Source: Agelas oroides
Taxonomy: Eukaryota; Porifera; Demospongiae; Agelasida; Agelasidae
Assembly: GCA_949130485.1 (NCBI GenBank)
Contig: OX422193.1
Span: 9,447,373-9,511,372, forward strand
Direction of reading: 5' to 3'
Length of the DNA: 64,000 nucleotides
The position numbers and the translations under genes were made by a program. This document shows positions 17,281-30,400 of the stretch, piece after piece; position 1 is the stretch's first letter, and each line of letters begins with the position of its first letter. Under the pieces are notes generated by a model, which did no database searches, had not been told where the DNA came from, and was given only the letters and a program-made list of their open reading frames with translations.

Positions 17281-19397
17281 GCACAGGTCATGTGGTGTTG
17301 GCTGGAGACATCCCCATGAAGAATTTTTTTGCTCTCAAGATTGACTCTCAGAGATGATTCTGGTGAGACGAGTGGAGCACTCAACAGCGAGAAAGCCATT
17401 CTTCCATTCTGCATTCAACATGTGAGTCTGCCTCACTTCTCTCCACCTCCCTCTCTTTCCTCCCCCTCCTCCCTCCCCCTCCTCCCTTCCTCCCTCCCCT
17501 CCTCCCTCCCCCTCCTCCCTCCCCCTCCCCCCTCCTCCCTCCCATCCCTCCCCCTCCCCCCTCCTCCCTCCCATCCCTCCCCCTCCCCCTTCCTCCCTCC
17601 CATCCCTCCCCCTCCCCCTTCCTCCCTCCCATCCCTCCCCCTCCCCCTTCCTCCCTCCCATCCCTCCCCCTCCCCATCCTTCCTCTCATCCCTCCCCTCC
17701 CTCTTCCCCTCCTTCCTGCCTCCCCTCCCTCCACTCCCTTCCCCTCCTCCCTCCCACTCCTCCCTCCCACTCCTCCCTCCCCTCCTCCCCTCCTCCCTCC
17801 CTTCCCTCCTCCCTCCCTTCCCTCCTCCCTCTCCCCTCCCTCTCCCATTTCCCTCCACCTTCCTCCATCCTTCCCACTCCTCCCTCCCCTCCTCCCTCCC
17901 TTCCCTCCTCCCTCCCTCCCCTCCCTCCCTTCCCTCCTCCCTCCCCTCCTCCCTCTCCCATTTCCCTCCACCTTCCTCCATCCTTCCCCTTGCCTCCTCC
18001 CAACCCTCCCCTCTTCCTTTTCCTCCCCTACTCCCTCCCCTCTTCCTTTTCCTCCCCTACTCCCTCCCCTCTTCCTTTTCCTCCCCTACTCCCTCCCTCC
18101 CCTCCTTCCTCCCCTCCCTCCCCCTCCTCCCTCTCTCCCCTCCCTCTCCCCTCCCTCCCTCTCTTCCCTCCCTCCCACTTTCCTCCCTCTCTTCCCTCCC
18201 TCTTCCCTCCCTCTTCCTCTCCTGGTTCCTTTCCCTCCTGCTTCCACTCCCCTCCCTCCTTTCCCTTCTCTTTTCTCCCTCCCCTTACCTCCCTCTTCCC
18301 TCCTTCCCCTTCCCTCCCTCCTTCCCTCCCTCCTCCCTCCTTCCCCTTCCACCCTCTCTCCCCTCCCCCTCACCCCCTCCTCCCTCCATCCCTCTTCCCT
18401 CCCCCTCCTCCCTCCCCTCCTTCCTCACCCTTCCTCTCTTCTCTCCCCCTCCTCCCCTTCCATCCTCCTCCATCCCCCCTCTTTCCTCCTCCCCTCCCTC
18501 TCTTTCCTACCCCTTTCCCTCCACTCCCTTTCTTCTCTCCCCCTCTTCCCTCCCCCTTCCCTCCCTCTCCCTCCCTTTTCTAACCTTGCTACCCCTCCCC
18601 TCCCTCTCCCTCTTTTCTAACCTTACTCCCCCTTCCCTCCTCCCTCCCCCTCCTCCCTCCCCCTCCCTCCTCTCCCTTTTTTCCCTCTCCCCATTAGTCA
18701 CCATCTATCATGGCACTTAAGTCTGTACTCTTCCCCCCTCTCCCCCTCTCCCTCTCTCTCCCCCTTTACTCACTCCCCCTCTTCCCCACATTTTCAGTTG
18801 TCACTTGTGTTATTCGAGTGTATACTAGTAGAATATAACTAGTGCTTTTGAACACTAGCTGTGTTCGCAGGCCACTTTCTGTCCCTCGGAAAACTGTAGA
18901 CGGCCTGGGAAATATTCCCACAAGTGGTAGAAAGACTGATTCCACATGGGCTCACCTCTCCCCCTCACACAGATGTGCGCACTGTGGTACACCACAGTAC
19001 CTGGCTCCACATATCATCCAGAGACAGAGTCACGGGAAGGAGGTGGATTGGTGGGCACTTGGTATCTCATCTGTGAGATGCTTGTGGGGTAAGTGGGGAT
19101 GCGGGTTGTGGAAAGTGGGTGGGTGTGGGGATGTGTGGGCGGGGGTGAAAATTTCATCTTTCCCATTCTCCACATTTCTCTTTCCTCCTCTTTCTCCTTC
19201 ATTTCTTCCCTCCCCTCCCTTTCTGTCCCCCTCCTTTCCTCCCTTTCTCCCTCTCCTCCCTCTTCATCTTCCATCCTCCGTGCTCTAGCTATCCACCAAT
19301 TTTTGATGAACATCTGTTTTGTATCTACAAGATCCCAGAGAGGAAGATTGAATGGCCAAGACAGATCGACCCAAGTGCAAAAGATCTAGAGATGTGA
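17281..19397 (+). pseudogene. PKA catalytic-subunit / PRKX-like kinase pseudogene lacking the catalytic core
   Basis: AGC-family Ser/Thr kinase pieces in order: 17,281-17,340 GTGHVVLAGD..KNFFALK (Gly-loop end and the ATP-binding Lys), about 17,352-17,420 RVEH / NSEKAIL (alpha-C region with its Glu, frame broken between the two), 18,974-19,088 [24 protein letters not shown] then a one-base deletion before LICEMLVG, and 19,289-19,397 YPPIFDEHLFCIYKI..KIEWPRQIDPSAKDL ending in TGA. The APE Glu is His (APH). The segments carrying the HRD catalytic loop and DFG motif are absent; that place is taken by a 1.3 kb polypyrimidine tract. PKA phosphorylates R-R-x-S/T sites in response to cAMP; this copy cannot be active. 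Confidence 0.85.
17427..18700 (+). repeat. 1.27 kb polypyrimidine (C/T) tract
   Basis: Almost uninterrupted CCCTCC/CTTCC/TCCCTCC units with local 16-30 bp periodicity. Such mirror-symmetric pyrimidine tracts can form triplex DNA. It produces long Pro/Ser/Leu-only and Gly/Glu/Arg-only open frames that are not genes. Confidence 0.95.
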
Positions 19398-20730
19398 TAT
19401 GAAGGCTTGGGAGCTTGAAGGTGTGTGGGTGCATGAGTATCTGAAGGGGTGTGTGAGGTGTGGGTGAGGGGTGTGTGGGGGAGGAGGGTGGAATGAGTGG
19501 GAGAGGAAGATAGAGGGTGTGTGAGGGAGACGCAGTTATTGAGTGCTCCTCTCCCAAGACGGTCAAGGTGGTGATGTACTCGACTTAAAGAGTAAATCTT
19601 GTGTTGCGCTCTTGTGTGCATGGCTTGTCCAAGAAAATATACTCTGCTGCCTGCTTAAATCTGTCCTGTGTCTCTCCCCTCTTCCCCCCCTTTCTATTTT
19701 TCCCATCTAGTCTAATTAAGTCTGAAGCATATTCTGAAGCAGCAAGATGTGTGCGTGCCAACAAACTGAAGCTACCAATATGCATGGCTTGTGTGGTCTT
19801 AAAATATCCTGCTGTCTGTTGTTCTCGTGTTTCTCTTCCCTCTTGCCCCTCCCAATTCCCTTCCAATCTCAGCACGGAATACTCCACATCGTAAAGCAGT
19901 CCTCTAAACAGCAAGACTTAGTGCAAGACTTCAAGGTACCTAGTGTAGATATTAACTACATTTTGCCTTCTTTGGCAGAATGCAGGTGTGTGCAGGTAGG
20001 TTAGGAGGTAGCTAAATACTGTGAATGCATATTTAGCACGTTACTTAAGTGCCTGACAAACTGGTGAGGTTTGTACCAGGTGTAGGCTTTGTATGAATAG
20101 GGTGTAGGTAAATGCACACATACGTATTTTTATTACAATGCAGTTGTGAACATTGTTCACAACTGTGTTAAGTTTGGGGCTCCATGATGCTTTGTATTGC
20201 TTTTGGTTTTTGTAACCAGCGTTGTGTTTTGCAGGTGGTACTTTAGCTTTCTTAGGTAGAAATAGAAACTGATGCAATTTAGTTTGTGTTTTTGTTTGTG
20301 CAGTTAAGAGCTAATTAGCCTACACTTAGCTACTATTTTTTTTAATATTCTGAATTGTATATAATCAGAATTGTAGCATTGCAGGTAAATACCAGTTGCA
20401 TTTCAAGGTGCAACTGATTTACAGCTGTCTGCCCCAATAGCACGTAATGTCCATTGTTCTCACAATTTTGTGAGAATTGTGATCATGTATGCATGTTGGG
20501 CAGGTAAATGCTTCCCTTAAGGTAATTACATAGATCTATATCTAGCATGCATCTATCATGGGGAGAAATGGTAGAGCTACTTGTGATGGTCACTGGGAGG
20601 TTTGGAGGTCACATCTATGCATGGAAACAGTGCTGGGCTTGTGAAAAGATGGTGCCAACCCTATTCTGATTGTATAGTCTCAACTGGCTTTTCTGAAAGC
20701 CATTAAGTCACAAAAGACCTTTGCCCCTCT
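19398..20730. other. No gene; includes an imperfect 164 bp tandem duplication
   Basis: GCATGGCTTGT plus a following AAAATAT..CTGCTG block occurs at 19,619 and again at 19,783, each leading into a TCTCTTCCC-rich stretch. From about 20,000 to 20,700 the sequence is AT-rich and I recognise nothing. Confidence 0.5.
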
Positions 20731-20975
20731 TACCTGTCCCTGTCCCTCTCATCCATGTTCCTGTCCATCTGTCCCTGTTCATATTCCTGTCCCTGTCTAT
20801 CTGTTCCTCTCCCTGTCCATGTCTCCCTGTCCCTGTCGATCTGTTTCTGTCCCTCTTTCGCTGCCTACTCCTGTCTCTGTTCATTTGTCTTTGTCCATCT
20901 GTCCTTGTCCCTGTCCCGCTGTCCCTGTCCCGCTGTCCATGTCTATTTCCCAGTTCCTGACCCTGTCCCCTTCGC
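20731..20975 (+). repeat. (CTGTCC)n-like hexamer tract
   Basis: Degenerate CTGTCC / CTGTTC units with interspersed ATCTGTC, about 245 bp. Confidence 0.9.
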
Positions 20976-21175
20976 GTTCCTACTCTCCTCAAGCAGAAGT
21001 TTCACATAACGCGAATGTTGGAGTATGTGAGATTACAACTGATCATTTGCACACATTGCACTGCTCTAAGACGTGACGCATGTGCCCTTAGATTTGACGG
21101 CAGGAAACCATTTAGCGACTTTATCGCTCGTTGACTGGGACTACACTCAGACTGGTCCAAAGGATTTTATAAATA

Positions 21176-23923
21176 GTATAAGCAGTGATGTGCAATATTA
21201 TATGCAGTGATGTGCAATAGTATATGCAGTGATGTAATATTGCATGCAGTGATGTGCAATAGTATATGCAGTGATGTGCGATAGTATATGCAGTGATGTA
21301 ATATTGCATGCAGTGATGTGCAATGGTGTATGCAGTGATGTACTATAGCATGCAGTGATGTGCAATAGTATATGCAGTGATTTACAACAGCATGCAGTGA
21401 ATGTGCAATGGTATATGCAGTGTTGTACTGTAGCATTCAGTGATGTGGAATAGTGTATGCGTGATGAGCTGTAGCATGCAGTGATGTGCAATAGTATATG
21501 CAGTGATGTGCAATAGTATATGCAGTGATGTGCGATAGTATATGCAGTGATGTAATATTTCATGCAGTGATGTGCAATGGTGTATGCAGTGATGTACTAT
21601 AGCATGCAGTGATGTGCAATAGTATATGCAGTGATTTACAATAGCATGTAGTGAATGTGCAATGGTATATGCAGTGTTGTACTGTAGCATTCAGTGATGT
21701 GGAATAGTGTATGCGTGATGAGCTGTAGCATGCAGTGATGTGCAATAGTATATGCAGTGATGTAATATTGCATGCAGTGATGTGCAATAGTATATGCAGT
21801 GATGTGCGATAGTATATGCAGTGATGTAATATTTCATGCAGTGATGTGCAATGGTGTATGCAGTGATGTACTATAGCATGCAGTGATGTGCAATAGTATA
21901 TGCAGTGATTTACAATAGCATGCAGTGAATGTGCAATGGTATATGCAGGTTGTACTGTAGCATTTAGTGATGTGGAATAGTGTATGCGTGATGAGCTGTA
22001 GCATGCAGTGGTGTGCAATAGTATATTCAGTGATATGCAATAGCATGCAGCAATGTGCAATAGTATATGCAGTGATGTGCAATAGTATATGCAGTGATGT
22101 GCAATAGTATTTGCAGTGATGTGCAATAGTATATGCATTGATATACTATGGCATTCAGTGATATGCAATAGTATATGCAGTGATATGCAATAGCATGCAG
22201 GAATGGCAGTAGTATACGCAGTGATGTAATATAATATGCAGTGATGTGCAATAGTATAAGCAGTGATGTGCAATAGTATATGCAGTGATGTAATATGGCA
22301 TGCAGTGATGTGAAATAGTATATGCTGTGGTGTGCAATACTACATGCTGTGATCTGCAATCGTATATGCAGTGATGTGCAATAGTATATGCAGTGATGTA
22401 ATATGGCATGCAGTGATGTGAAATAGTATATGCTGTGGTGTGCAATACTACATGCTGTGATCTGCAATAGTATATGCAGTGATGTGCAATAGTATATGCA
22501 GTGATATGCTATAATGTGCAGTGATGTGCAATAGTATATTCAGTGATATGCAATAGCATGCAGCAATGTGCAGTAGTATATGCAGTGATGTAATATAAGA
22601 TGCAGTGATGTGCAATAGTATATGCAGTGATGTAATATGGTATATCAGTGATGTGTTATAAAATGCAGTGGTGTGCAATTGTATATGCAGTTATGTGCAA
22701 TAATACATGCAGGGATGTACTATAGCATGCAGTGATGTGCAATAGTATATGCAGTGATATGCAATAGCGTGCAGCAATGTGCAGTAGTATATGCAGTGAT
22801 ATGCAATTGCATGCAGCAATGTGCAATAGTGTATGCAGTGATGTGCAATGGTATATGCAGTGATGTACTCTAGCATGCAGCAATGTGCAATAGAATATGC
22901 AGTGATGTAATATAGCGTGCAGTGATGTGCTGTAGTATATGCAGTGATGTGCAGTAGTATATGCCGTGATGTGCAATAGTATTTGCAGTGATGTGCAATG
23001 GTATATGCAGTGATGTACTATTGCATGCAGTGATGTGCAATAGTATATGCAGTGATATGCAATAGGATGCAGCAATGTGCAGTAGTATATGCAGTAATGT
23101 AATATTGCATGCAGTGATGTGCAATAGTGTTGCAGTGATGTACTATAGCATGCAGTGATGTGCAATAGGACATGCAGTGATTTACAATAGCATGCAGTGA
23201 ATGTGCAATGGCATGCAGCAATGTGCAGTAGTATATGCAGGATGTAATATAACATGCAGTGATGTGCAATAGTATATGCAGTGATGTGCAATAGTATATG
23301 CAGTGATATGCAATAGTATATGCAGTGATGTAATAAGCATGGCATGCAGTGATGTGCAATAGTATATGATGTGCAATGGTATATGCTGTGATATGCTATT
23401 TCATGCAGTGATGTGCAATAGTCTATGCAGGGATATGCAATAGCATGCAGCAATGTGCAGTAGTATATGCAGTGATGTAGTAGAACATGCAGTGATGTGC
23501 AACAGTATATGCAGTGTTGTAATATGGCATGCAGTGATGTGCAATAGTATATGCCCGGATGTACTATGGCATGCAGTGATGTGTAATACTATATGCTGTG
23601 ATGAGCATTAGTATATGCAGTGATGTAATATTGCAAGCAGTGATGTGCAATAGTGTATGCAGTGATGTACTATAGCTTATGTAGTGATATGCAATAGTAT
23701 ATGCAGTGATGTAATATGCATGGCATGCAGTGATGTGCAATAGTATATGCAGTGATGTGAAATACTATATGCAGTGATGTGCTATAGTATATGCTGTGAT
23801 CTGCTATAACATGCAATGATGTGCACTAGTCTATGCAGTGATATGCAATAGCATGCAGCAATGTGCAGTAGTATATGTAGTGATGTAATATAACATGCAG
23901 TGATGTGCAATAGTATATGCATG
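21176..23923 (+). repeat. 22 bp-unit satellite, left part
   Basis: Tandem units of GTGATGTGCAATAGTATATG + CA with substitutions at the central six bases (CAATAG, TAATAT, ACTATA, GCGATA). Higher-order units are visible: the marker GTGATGAGCT recurs at 21,461, 21,715, 21,988 and 25,060, and GATTTACAA near 21,380, 21,627, 21,906 and 23,180, so blocks of about 254-273 bp were duplicated. Open frames rich in His-Cys-Ile-Thr-Tyr are repeat artefacts. Confidence 0.95.
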
Positions 23924-24382
23924 CACTGCAAAAAATAAAGGGTTACTTTAACCCAGCTAGGGTTATCTCAGTTGCAGCTTCACTACCAAAAATGTGCATA
24001 CAAGCAGATCAATTAGTAATACTTCCCTTACGTAGTTGTGGCTTCACTGCCAAGCAATGTGCATACAAGCAGATCAATTACACTGTTAATAGACCTCCAT
24101 TTTCAGATAATTGTACTGAAATGCGGAAAAATGTTAGCTAGTCATGTTTCTTGGACAGTATTACCTAGCTTAATTGTTTACTCCTCTGTCTGAAATTGGA
24201 GACTTAAGGCATAAGAGTAAACAATTAAACTAGGTAATGTTATCCAGGAAACATGACTAGCTAACATTCTTGCGTATTTCACTCTGAAATTGGAGAGCTA
24301 TAGTTGATCGGCTTGTGTGCACATTTTTTCTGCAACTGAGGCAATCCAAGCTGGGTTAAAGCAACCTTTTAGTTTTTGCAGT
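23924..24382. mobile_element. Foldback element inserted in the 22 bp satellite
   Basis: Ends CACTGCAAAAA and TTTTTGCAGTA are inverted. Outer arms continue through TTTAACCCAGCT/AGCTGGGTTAAA and TCAGTTGCAG/CTGCAACTGA, and inner arms of about 53 bp (24,127-24,183 against 24,216-24,272) include GTTAGCTAGTCATGTTTC/GAAACATGACTAGCTAAC. GTGCATACAAGCAGATCAAT occurs twice in direct orientation inside (from about 23,993 and 24,059). Clear-cut interruption of the array; no target duplication is identifiable because the flank is repetitive. Confidence 0.8.
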
Positions 24383-27015
24383 ACAATGTTGTAATATGGC
24401 ATGCAGTGATGTGCAATGTATATGCAGTGATGTGCGATAGTATATGTGTGATGTAATATGGGATGCAGTGATGTGCAGTAGTGTATGCCCAGATGTAGTA
24501 TGGCATGCAGTGATGTGCAATACTATATGCAGTGATGTGCAATAGTATATGCAGTGATGTAATATTGCATGCAGTGATGTGCAATAGTATATGCAGTGAT
24601 GTGCGATAGTATATGCAGTGATGTAATATTGCATGCAGTGATGTGCAATGGTGTATGCAGTGATGTACTATAGCATGCAGTGATGTGCAATAGTATATGC
24701 AGTGATGTGTTATAAAATGCAGTGATATGCAAAAGTATATGCAGTTATGTACAATAGTATATGCAGGGATGTACTATAGCATGCAGTAATGTGCAATAGT
24801 ATATGCAGTGATATGGAATAGCATGCAGCAATGTGCAGTAGTATATGCAGTGTTGTAGTTTAGCATGCAGTGATGTAATATTGCATGCAGTGGTGTACTA
24901 TAGTATATGCAGTGATGTGCAGTAGTATATGCAGTGATGTGCAGTAGTATATGCCGTGATGTGAAATAGTGTATGCAGTGATGTGCAATAGCATGCAGTG
25001 AATGTGCATGGTATATGCGTGTTGTACTGTAGCATTCAGTGATGTGGAATAATGTATGCGTGATGAGCTGTAGCATGCAGTGATGTGCAATAGTATATGC
25101 AGTGATGTCAATAGTATTTGCAGTGATGTGTAATAGTATATGCAGTGATATACAATGGCATGAGTGATGTGCAATAGTATATGCAGTGATATGCAATAGC
25201 AAGCAGCAATGTGCGGTAGTATATGCAGTGATGTAATATAACATGCAGTGATGTGCAATAGTATATGCAGTGATGTAATGTATCATGCAGTGATGTGCAA
25301 TAGTATATGCAGTGATATGCAATAGTGTAGCAGTGATGTAATATGCATGGCATGGAATAGTATATGCAGTGATGTGAAATACTATATGCAGTGATGTGGA
25401 ATAGTATATGCAGTGATGTGCAATAGTATATGCAGTGATATGCTATAACATGCAGTGATGTGCAATAGTATATGCTGTGATAGCTATAACATGCAGTGAT
25501 GTGCAATAGTATATGCTGTGATATGCTATAATATGCAGTGATGTGCAATAGTATATGCAGTGATATGCAATAGCATGCAGCAATGTGCAGTAGTATATGC
25601 AGTGATGTAATATAACATGCAGTGAATTGCAATAGTATATGGAGTTTTGTAATATGGCATGCAGTGATGTGCAATAGTATATGCAGTGATGTACTTGAGC
25701 TTCAGTGATGTGCAGTAGTATATGCAGTGGTATACAATAACATGCAGTGTTGTGCAATAGTATATGCAGTGATAAGCAATAGCATGCAGCAATGTGCAGT
25801 AGTATATGCAGTGATGTAGTACAGCAAGCAGTGATGTGCTATAGTATATGCAGTGAGGTGCAATATTATATGCAGTGATGTGCAATAGTACATGCAGTGT
25901 TGTACTGTTGCAAGCAGTGATGTTCAATTGTTTGCAGTGATGTACTATATGATGCAGTCATGTGCAATATTATAAGCAGTGATGTGGAATAGTGGATGCA
26001 GTGATGTTCTATAGCATGCAGTGATGTGCAATAGTGTGTGCAGTGATGTGCAATGGTGTATTCAGTGATATACTATAACATGTCGATATGTGCAATGTTA
26101 TGCAGTGATATGTAAAGCATGCAGCAATGTGCAATAGTACATACAGTGATGTAATAAAGCATGCAGTGATGTGCAATTGTATATGCAGTGATGTACTATA
26201 ACGTGCAGTAATATACAATAGTATATGCTTGGGTGTGCATTAGTGTATGCAGTGATGGGCTATAGCATGCAGGGATGTGCAATAGAATATTTAGTGATGT
26301 TCAATAGTGTATACAGTGATGTACTACAGCATGCAGTGATGTGCAATAGTGTATGAGTGTTGTGCAATAGTATATGTAGTGATGTACTGTAGCATGCAAT
26401 GATGTGCAATTCTATATGCAGTGATGTCCTATAGCTTGCAGTAATGTGGAATGGATATGCAGTGATGTGCATAGTATATGCAGTGGTGTACTATAGCATC
26501 CTGTCATGAACAATAGTATAAGCAATGTTGTGTTATAGCATGCAGTGATGTTCAAAAGTATACGCAATGATGTACTATAGCTTGCAGTGATGTGCAATAA
26601 TATATGCGGTGATGTGGTTTAGTATATGCAGTGATGTGCAATAGTATATGCAGTGATGTGCAATACTATTGCAGTAATGTGCAATACTGTTGTAATATGC
26701 AATAGTATATGATATGTACTAAAGTGTGCAGTGATGTGCAATAGTATACGCAGTGGTGTGCAATGGTAAATGCAGTGATGTACTATAGCATGCAGTGATG
26801 TGTAATAGTATATGCAATGTATTATAGTCTGTGCTCTGCAATAGTCTATGCACTGATGTAATATAGCAAGCTGATGTGCAATAGGAATTGCAGTGATGTA
26901 ATATTGCATGCAGCCGTGCAATAGTACATGCTGTGATGTGCAATATTATATGCAGTGATGTGCAATAGTATATGCTGTGATGTACCATTTCACAGTGATG
27001 TGCAATAGTATATGT
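24383..27015 (+). repeat. 22 bp-unit satellite, right part
   Basis: Same unit as 21,176-23,923. Copies become shorter, more diverged and phase-broken after about 25,900, which is expected at an array edge. It ends abruptly at GTGGTCAGGG, where G-rich sequence related to the next satellite begins. Confidence 0.95.
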
Positions 27016-27024
27016 GGTCAGGGA

Positions 27025-27440
27025 ATGTATGGGGGTGAATGGAAAGTGAGGAAGATCAAGGGAATGTCGGGAATGTATGTGGGTGGATGAAGTCTTTTTG
27101 CAAGGTCAGGGGAGTGTCGGGAATGTACGTGGGTAGATTCAAAGTGTTTGGGGAGGTCAGGGGAATGCCAGGGGAATATATAGGGTGGATGCAAAGTACC
27201 AGGGGAATCCCAGAGGGTTCAATCTGTTGGGTGGATACCAAGTGTTTGGGGACGCAAGGGGAATGCTAGGGGAGTGTATGGGGGTGGATGCCTTCTGTTT
27301 GGGGATGCCAGGGGAATGCCAGGGGAACGTATGGGGGTGGGTGCAAAGTGCCAGGGGAATGTAGGGGAATGCCAGGGGAACGTATGGGAGTGGGTGCAAA
27401 GTGCCAGGCGAACGTATGGGGATGTATGCATTGTGCCAGG
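27025..27440 (-). repeat. Inverted block of the CATTCCCCTGG satellite
   Basis: On the plus strand the units read AGGGGAATGCCAGGGGAACG followed by TATGGGGGTGGGTGCAAAGT, the reverse complement of the units that fill the next 31 kb. The leftmost 200 bp is strongly diverged. Confidence 0.9.
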
Positions 27441-30400
27441 GGGCACTTTGCAACCAGTCCCATACGTTCCTCTGGCATTCCCCTGGGTTTCCATGGCACT
27501 TTACACCCACCGCCATACGTTCTCTTGGCACTCCCTGCGTTCCACTGGCACAATGCACACATCCCCATATGTTCCCCTGGCACTTTGCACCCACCCCCAT
27601 ACGTTCCCCTGGTATCACCCTGCATTCCCCTGACACTGCACCCACTTCCATAAGTTTCCTTGGCATTCCCCTGCATTCCCATGGGATCCCCTGGCACTTT
27701 GTACTCACCCCCATATGTTCCCATGACATTCCCCTGCATTCCCCTGGATTCCCCTGGCACTTTGCACCCACCTCCACACGTTCCCCTGCATTCCCTTGGC
27801 ACTTTTCATCCACTCCCATACCTTCCCATGATGCCCAGCATTTCCCTGGATTCCCCTGGGACTTTGCCCCCACTCCCGTACATTCCCCTGCATTACCCTG
27901 GATTCCCCTGGCAATTTGCACCCACTCCCGTACATTCCCCTGGCGTTCCCCTGCATTCCCCTGGCACTTTGCACCCACTCCCATATGTTCCCCTGGTGTT
28001 CACCTGCCTCCTGGCACTTGGCACCCACTTCCATACATTCCCCTGACATTCCCCTGCATTCCCAGCGATTTCCCTGGCACTTTGCACCCACTCCCATATG
28101 TTCGCCTGGTGTTCCCATGCATTCCCTTGGCACTTTGCACCCACTTCCATACGTTCCCGTGCATTCCCCTGGCACTATCCCCACACTCCAATATGTTCCA
28201 CTGGCATTCCCCTGGCACTTTGCACCCACTCCCATATGTTCCCCTGGCATTCCACAGCATTCCCCTGGATTCCCCTGGCACTTTGTACCCACTCCTGTAT
28301 ATTCCCTTGGCATTCCCCTGCATTCCTTGGATTCCCCTGGCACTTTCCACCCACTAAATACGTTCCCCTGGCATTCCCCTGCATTCCCCTGGCACTTTGC
28401 ACCCACTCCCATACGTTCCCCTGGCATTCCCCTGCATTCTCTTGGCACTTTGAACCCACTCCGATACGTTCCCCTGGCATTGCCCTGCATTGCCCTGCAT
28501 TCCACTGGCACTTTGCACCCACTTCCATACGTTCCCCTGGCATTCCCTGCATTCCCCTGCATTCCCCTGGCATTTTGCACCCACTCCCATACATTCCCCT
28601 GCATTCCCCTGGCATTTTGCACCCACTCCATGTTCCCTGGCATTCCCCTAAATTCCCCTGGCACTTTCACCCACTCCCATACGTTCCCCTGGCATTCCCC
28701 TGCATTCCATTGCATTCCCTTGGCACTTTGCACCCACTCCCATACATTCCCCTGCATTCTCCTGGCACTTTGCACACATACCCATACATTCCCCAGGCAT
28801 TCCCCTGCATTCCCCTGCATTCCCCTGGCATTGTACCCACTCCCGTATGTTCCCCTGCATTCCCCTGGCAATTTGCACCCACTTTCATACGTTCCCTTGG
28901 CATTCCCCTGCATTCCTCTGCGTTTCTCTGGCGTTTTGCACCCACTCCCATACATTACCCTGGCATTCCCCCACATTCCCATTGTACTTTGCACACACTC
29001 CCATGCATTCCCTGGCATTCCCCTGGCAATCCCCTGCATTCCCCTGGCAATTTTCACCCACTCCCATATGTTCCCTGGCATTCCCCTGCATTTCCCTACA
29101 TTCCCCTGGCACTTTGCACCCACTCCCATACGTTCCCCTGGCATTCCCCTGCATTCCCCTGGCACTTTGCACCCACTCCCATACGTTGCTGTGGACTACC
29201 CTGGCATTCCCTTGCATTCCCCTGCATTCCCCTGGCACTTTGCACCCACTTCCGTACGTTCCCCTGGCATTCCTCTGCATTGCCCTGCGTTCTCTTGTCG
29301 TTTTGCACCCACTCCCATACATTCCCCTGCATTCCCCTGGCACTTTGCACCCACTCCCATAAGTTCACTGGCATTCTCCTGAATTGCACTACATTCCCCT
29401 GGCACTTTGCACCCACTCCCATATCTTCCCCTGGCATTCCCCTGCATTCCCCAGGCACTTTGCACACCCTCCGATACGTTCCCCTGGCATTCCCCTGCAT
29501 TATCCTGGCACTTTGCACTCACTCCCATATGTTCCCCTGGCATTCCCCTTCATTCCCCTGAATACATCTGGCAATTTGCACCCAGTCCCATACATTACCA
29601 TGCATTTCCCTGGCACTTTGCACACATACCTATACGTTCCCCTGGCATTCCCCTGCATTCCCCTGGCATTTTGGACCCACTTCCATATGTTCCCCTAGCA
29701 TTCCCTTGCATTTCCCTGTGTTCCCCTGGCACTTTGCACCCACTCCCAAAAGATCCCTGGCATTCCCCTGAATTGCCCTACATTCCCCTGGCACTTTGCA
29801 CCCACTCCCATACGTTCCCCTGGCATTCCCCTGCATTCCCCTGGAACTTTTTACCCACTCCCATACGTTCCCCTTGCATTCCCCTGCATTCCCCTGGCAC
29901 TTTTCACCCACTCCGATACGTTCCCCTGGCATTCCCCTGCATTCCCCTGCATTCCCCTGGCACTGCGCCCACTCCCATATGTTCCCCTGGCATTTCCCTT
30001 CATTCCCCTGCATTCCTCTAGCAATTTGCACCTAGTCCCATACATTCCCATGCATTCCCCTGGCACTTTGCACACATACCAGTACGTTCCCCTGGCATTC
30101 CCTTGCATTCCCCTGGCATTTTGGAACCACTTCCATACGTTCCCCTAGCATTCTCTTGCATTTCCCTGCGTTCCCCTGGCACTTTGCACCCACTCCCAAA
30201 TGTTCCCTGGCATTCCCCTGAATTGCCCTACATTCCCCTGGCACTTTGCACCCACTCCCATACGTTCCCCTGGCATTCCCCTGCATTCCCCTGGAACTTT
30301 TCACCCACTCCCATACGTTCCCCTGGGATTCCCCTGCATTCACCTGGCACTTTGTACCCACTTCCATACATTCCCCTGGCATTCCCCTGCTTCCCCTGGC

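Noticed and set aside
17329..18720. 463-codon Pro/Ser/Leu frame and opposing Gly/Glu/Arg frames
   Set aside because: Polypyrimidine tract with no stop codons; the real reading frames here are the kinase fragments at its two sides.
21167..26988. Open frames with repeating His-Ile-Thr-Ala / His-Cys-Ile-Tyr-Tyr
   Set aside because: Translations of the 22 bp satellite; they shift frame every unit and show no start context, splice sites or domain.
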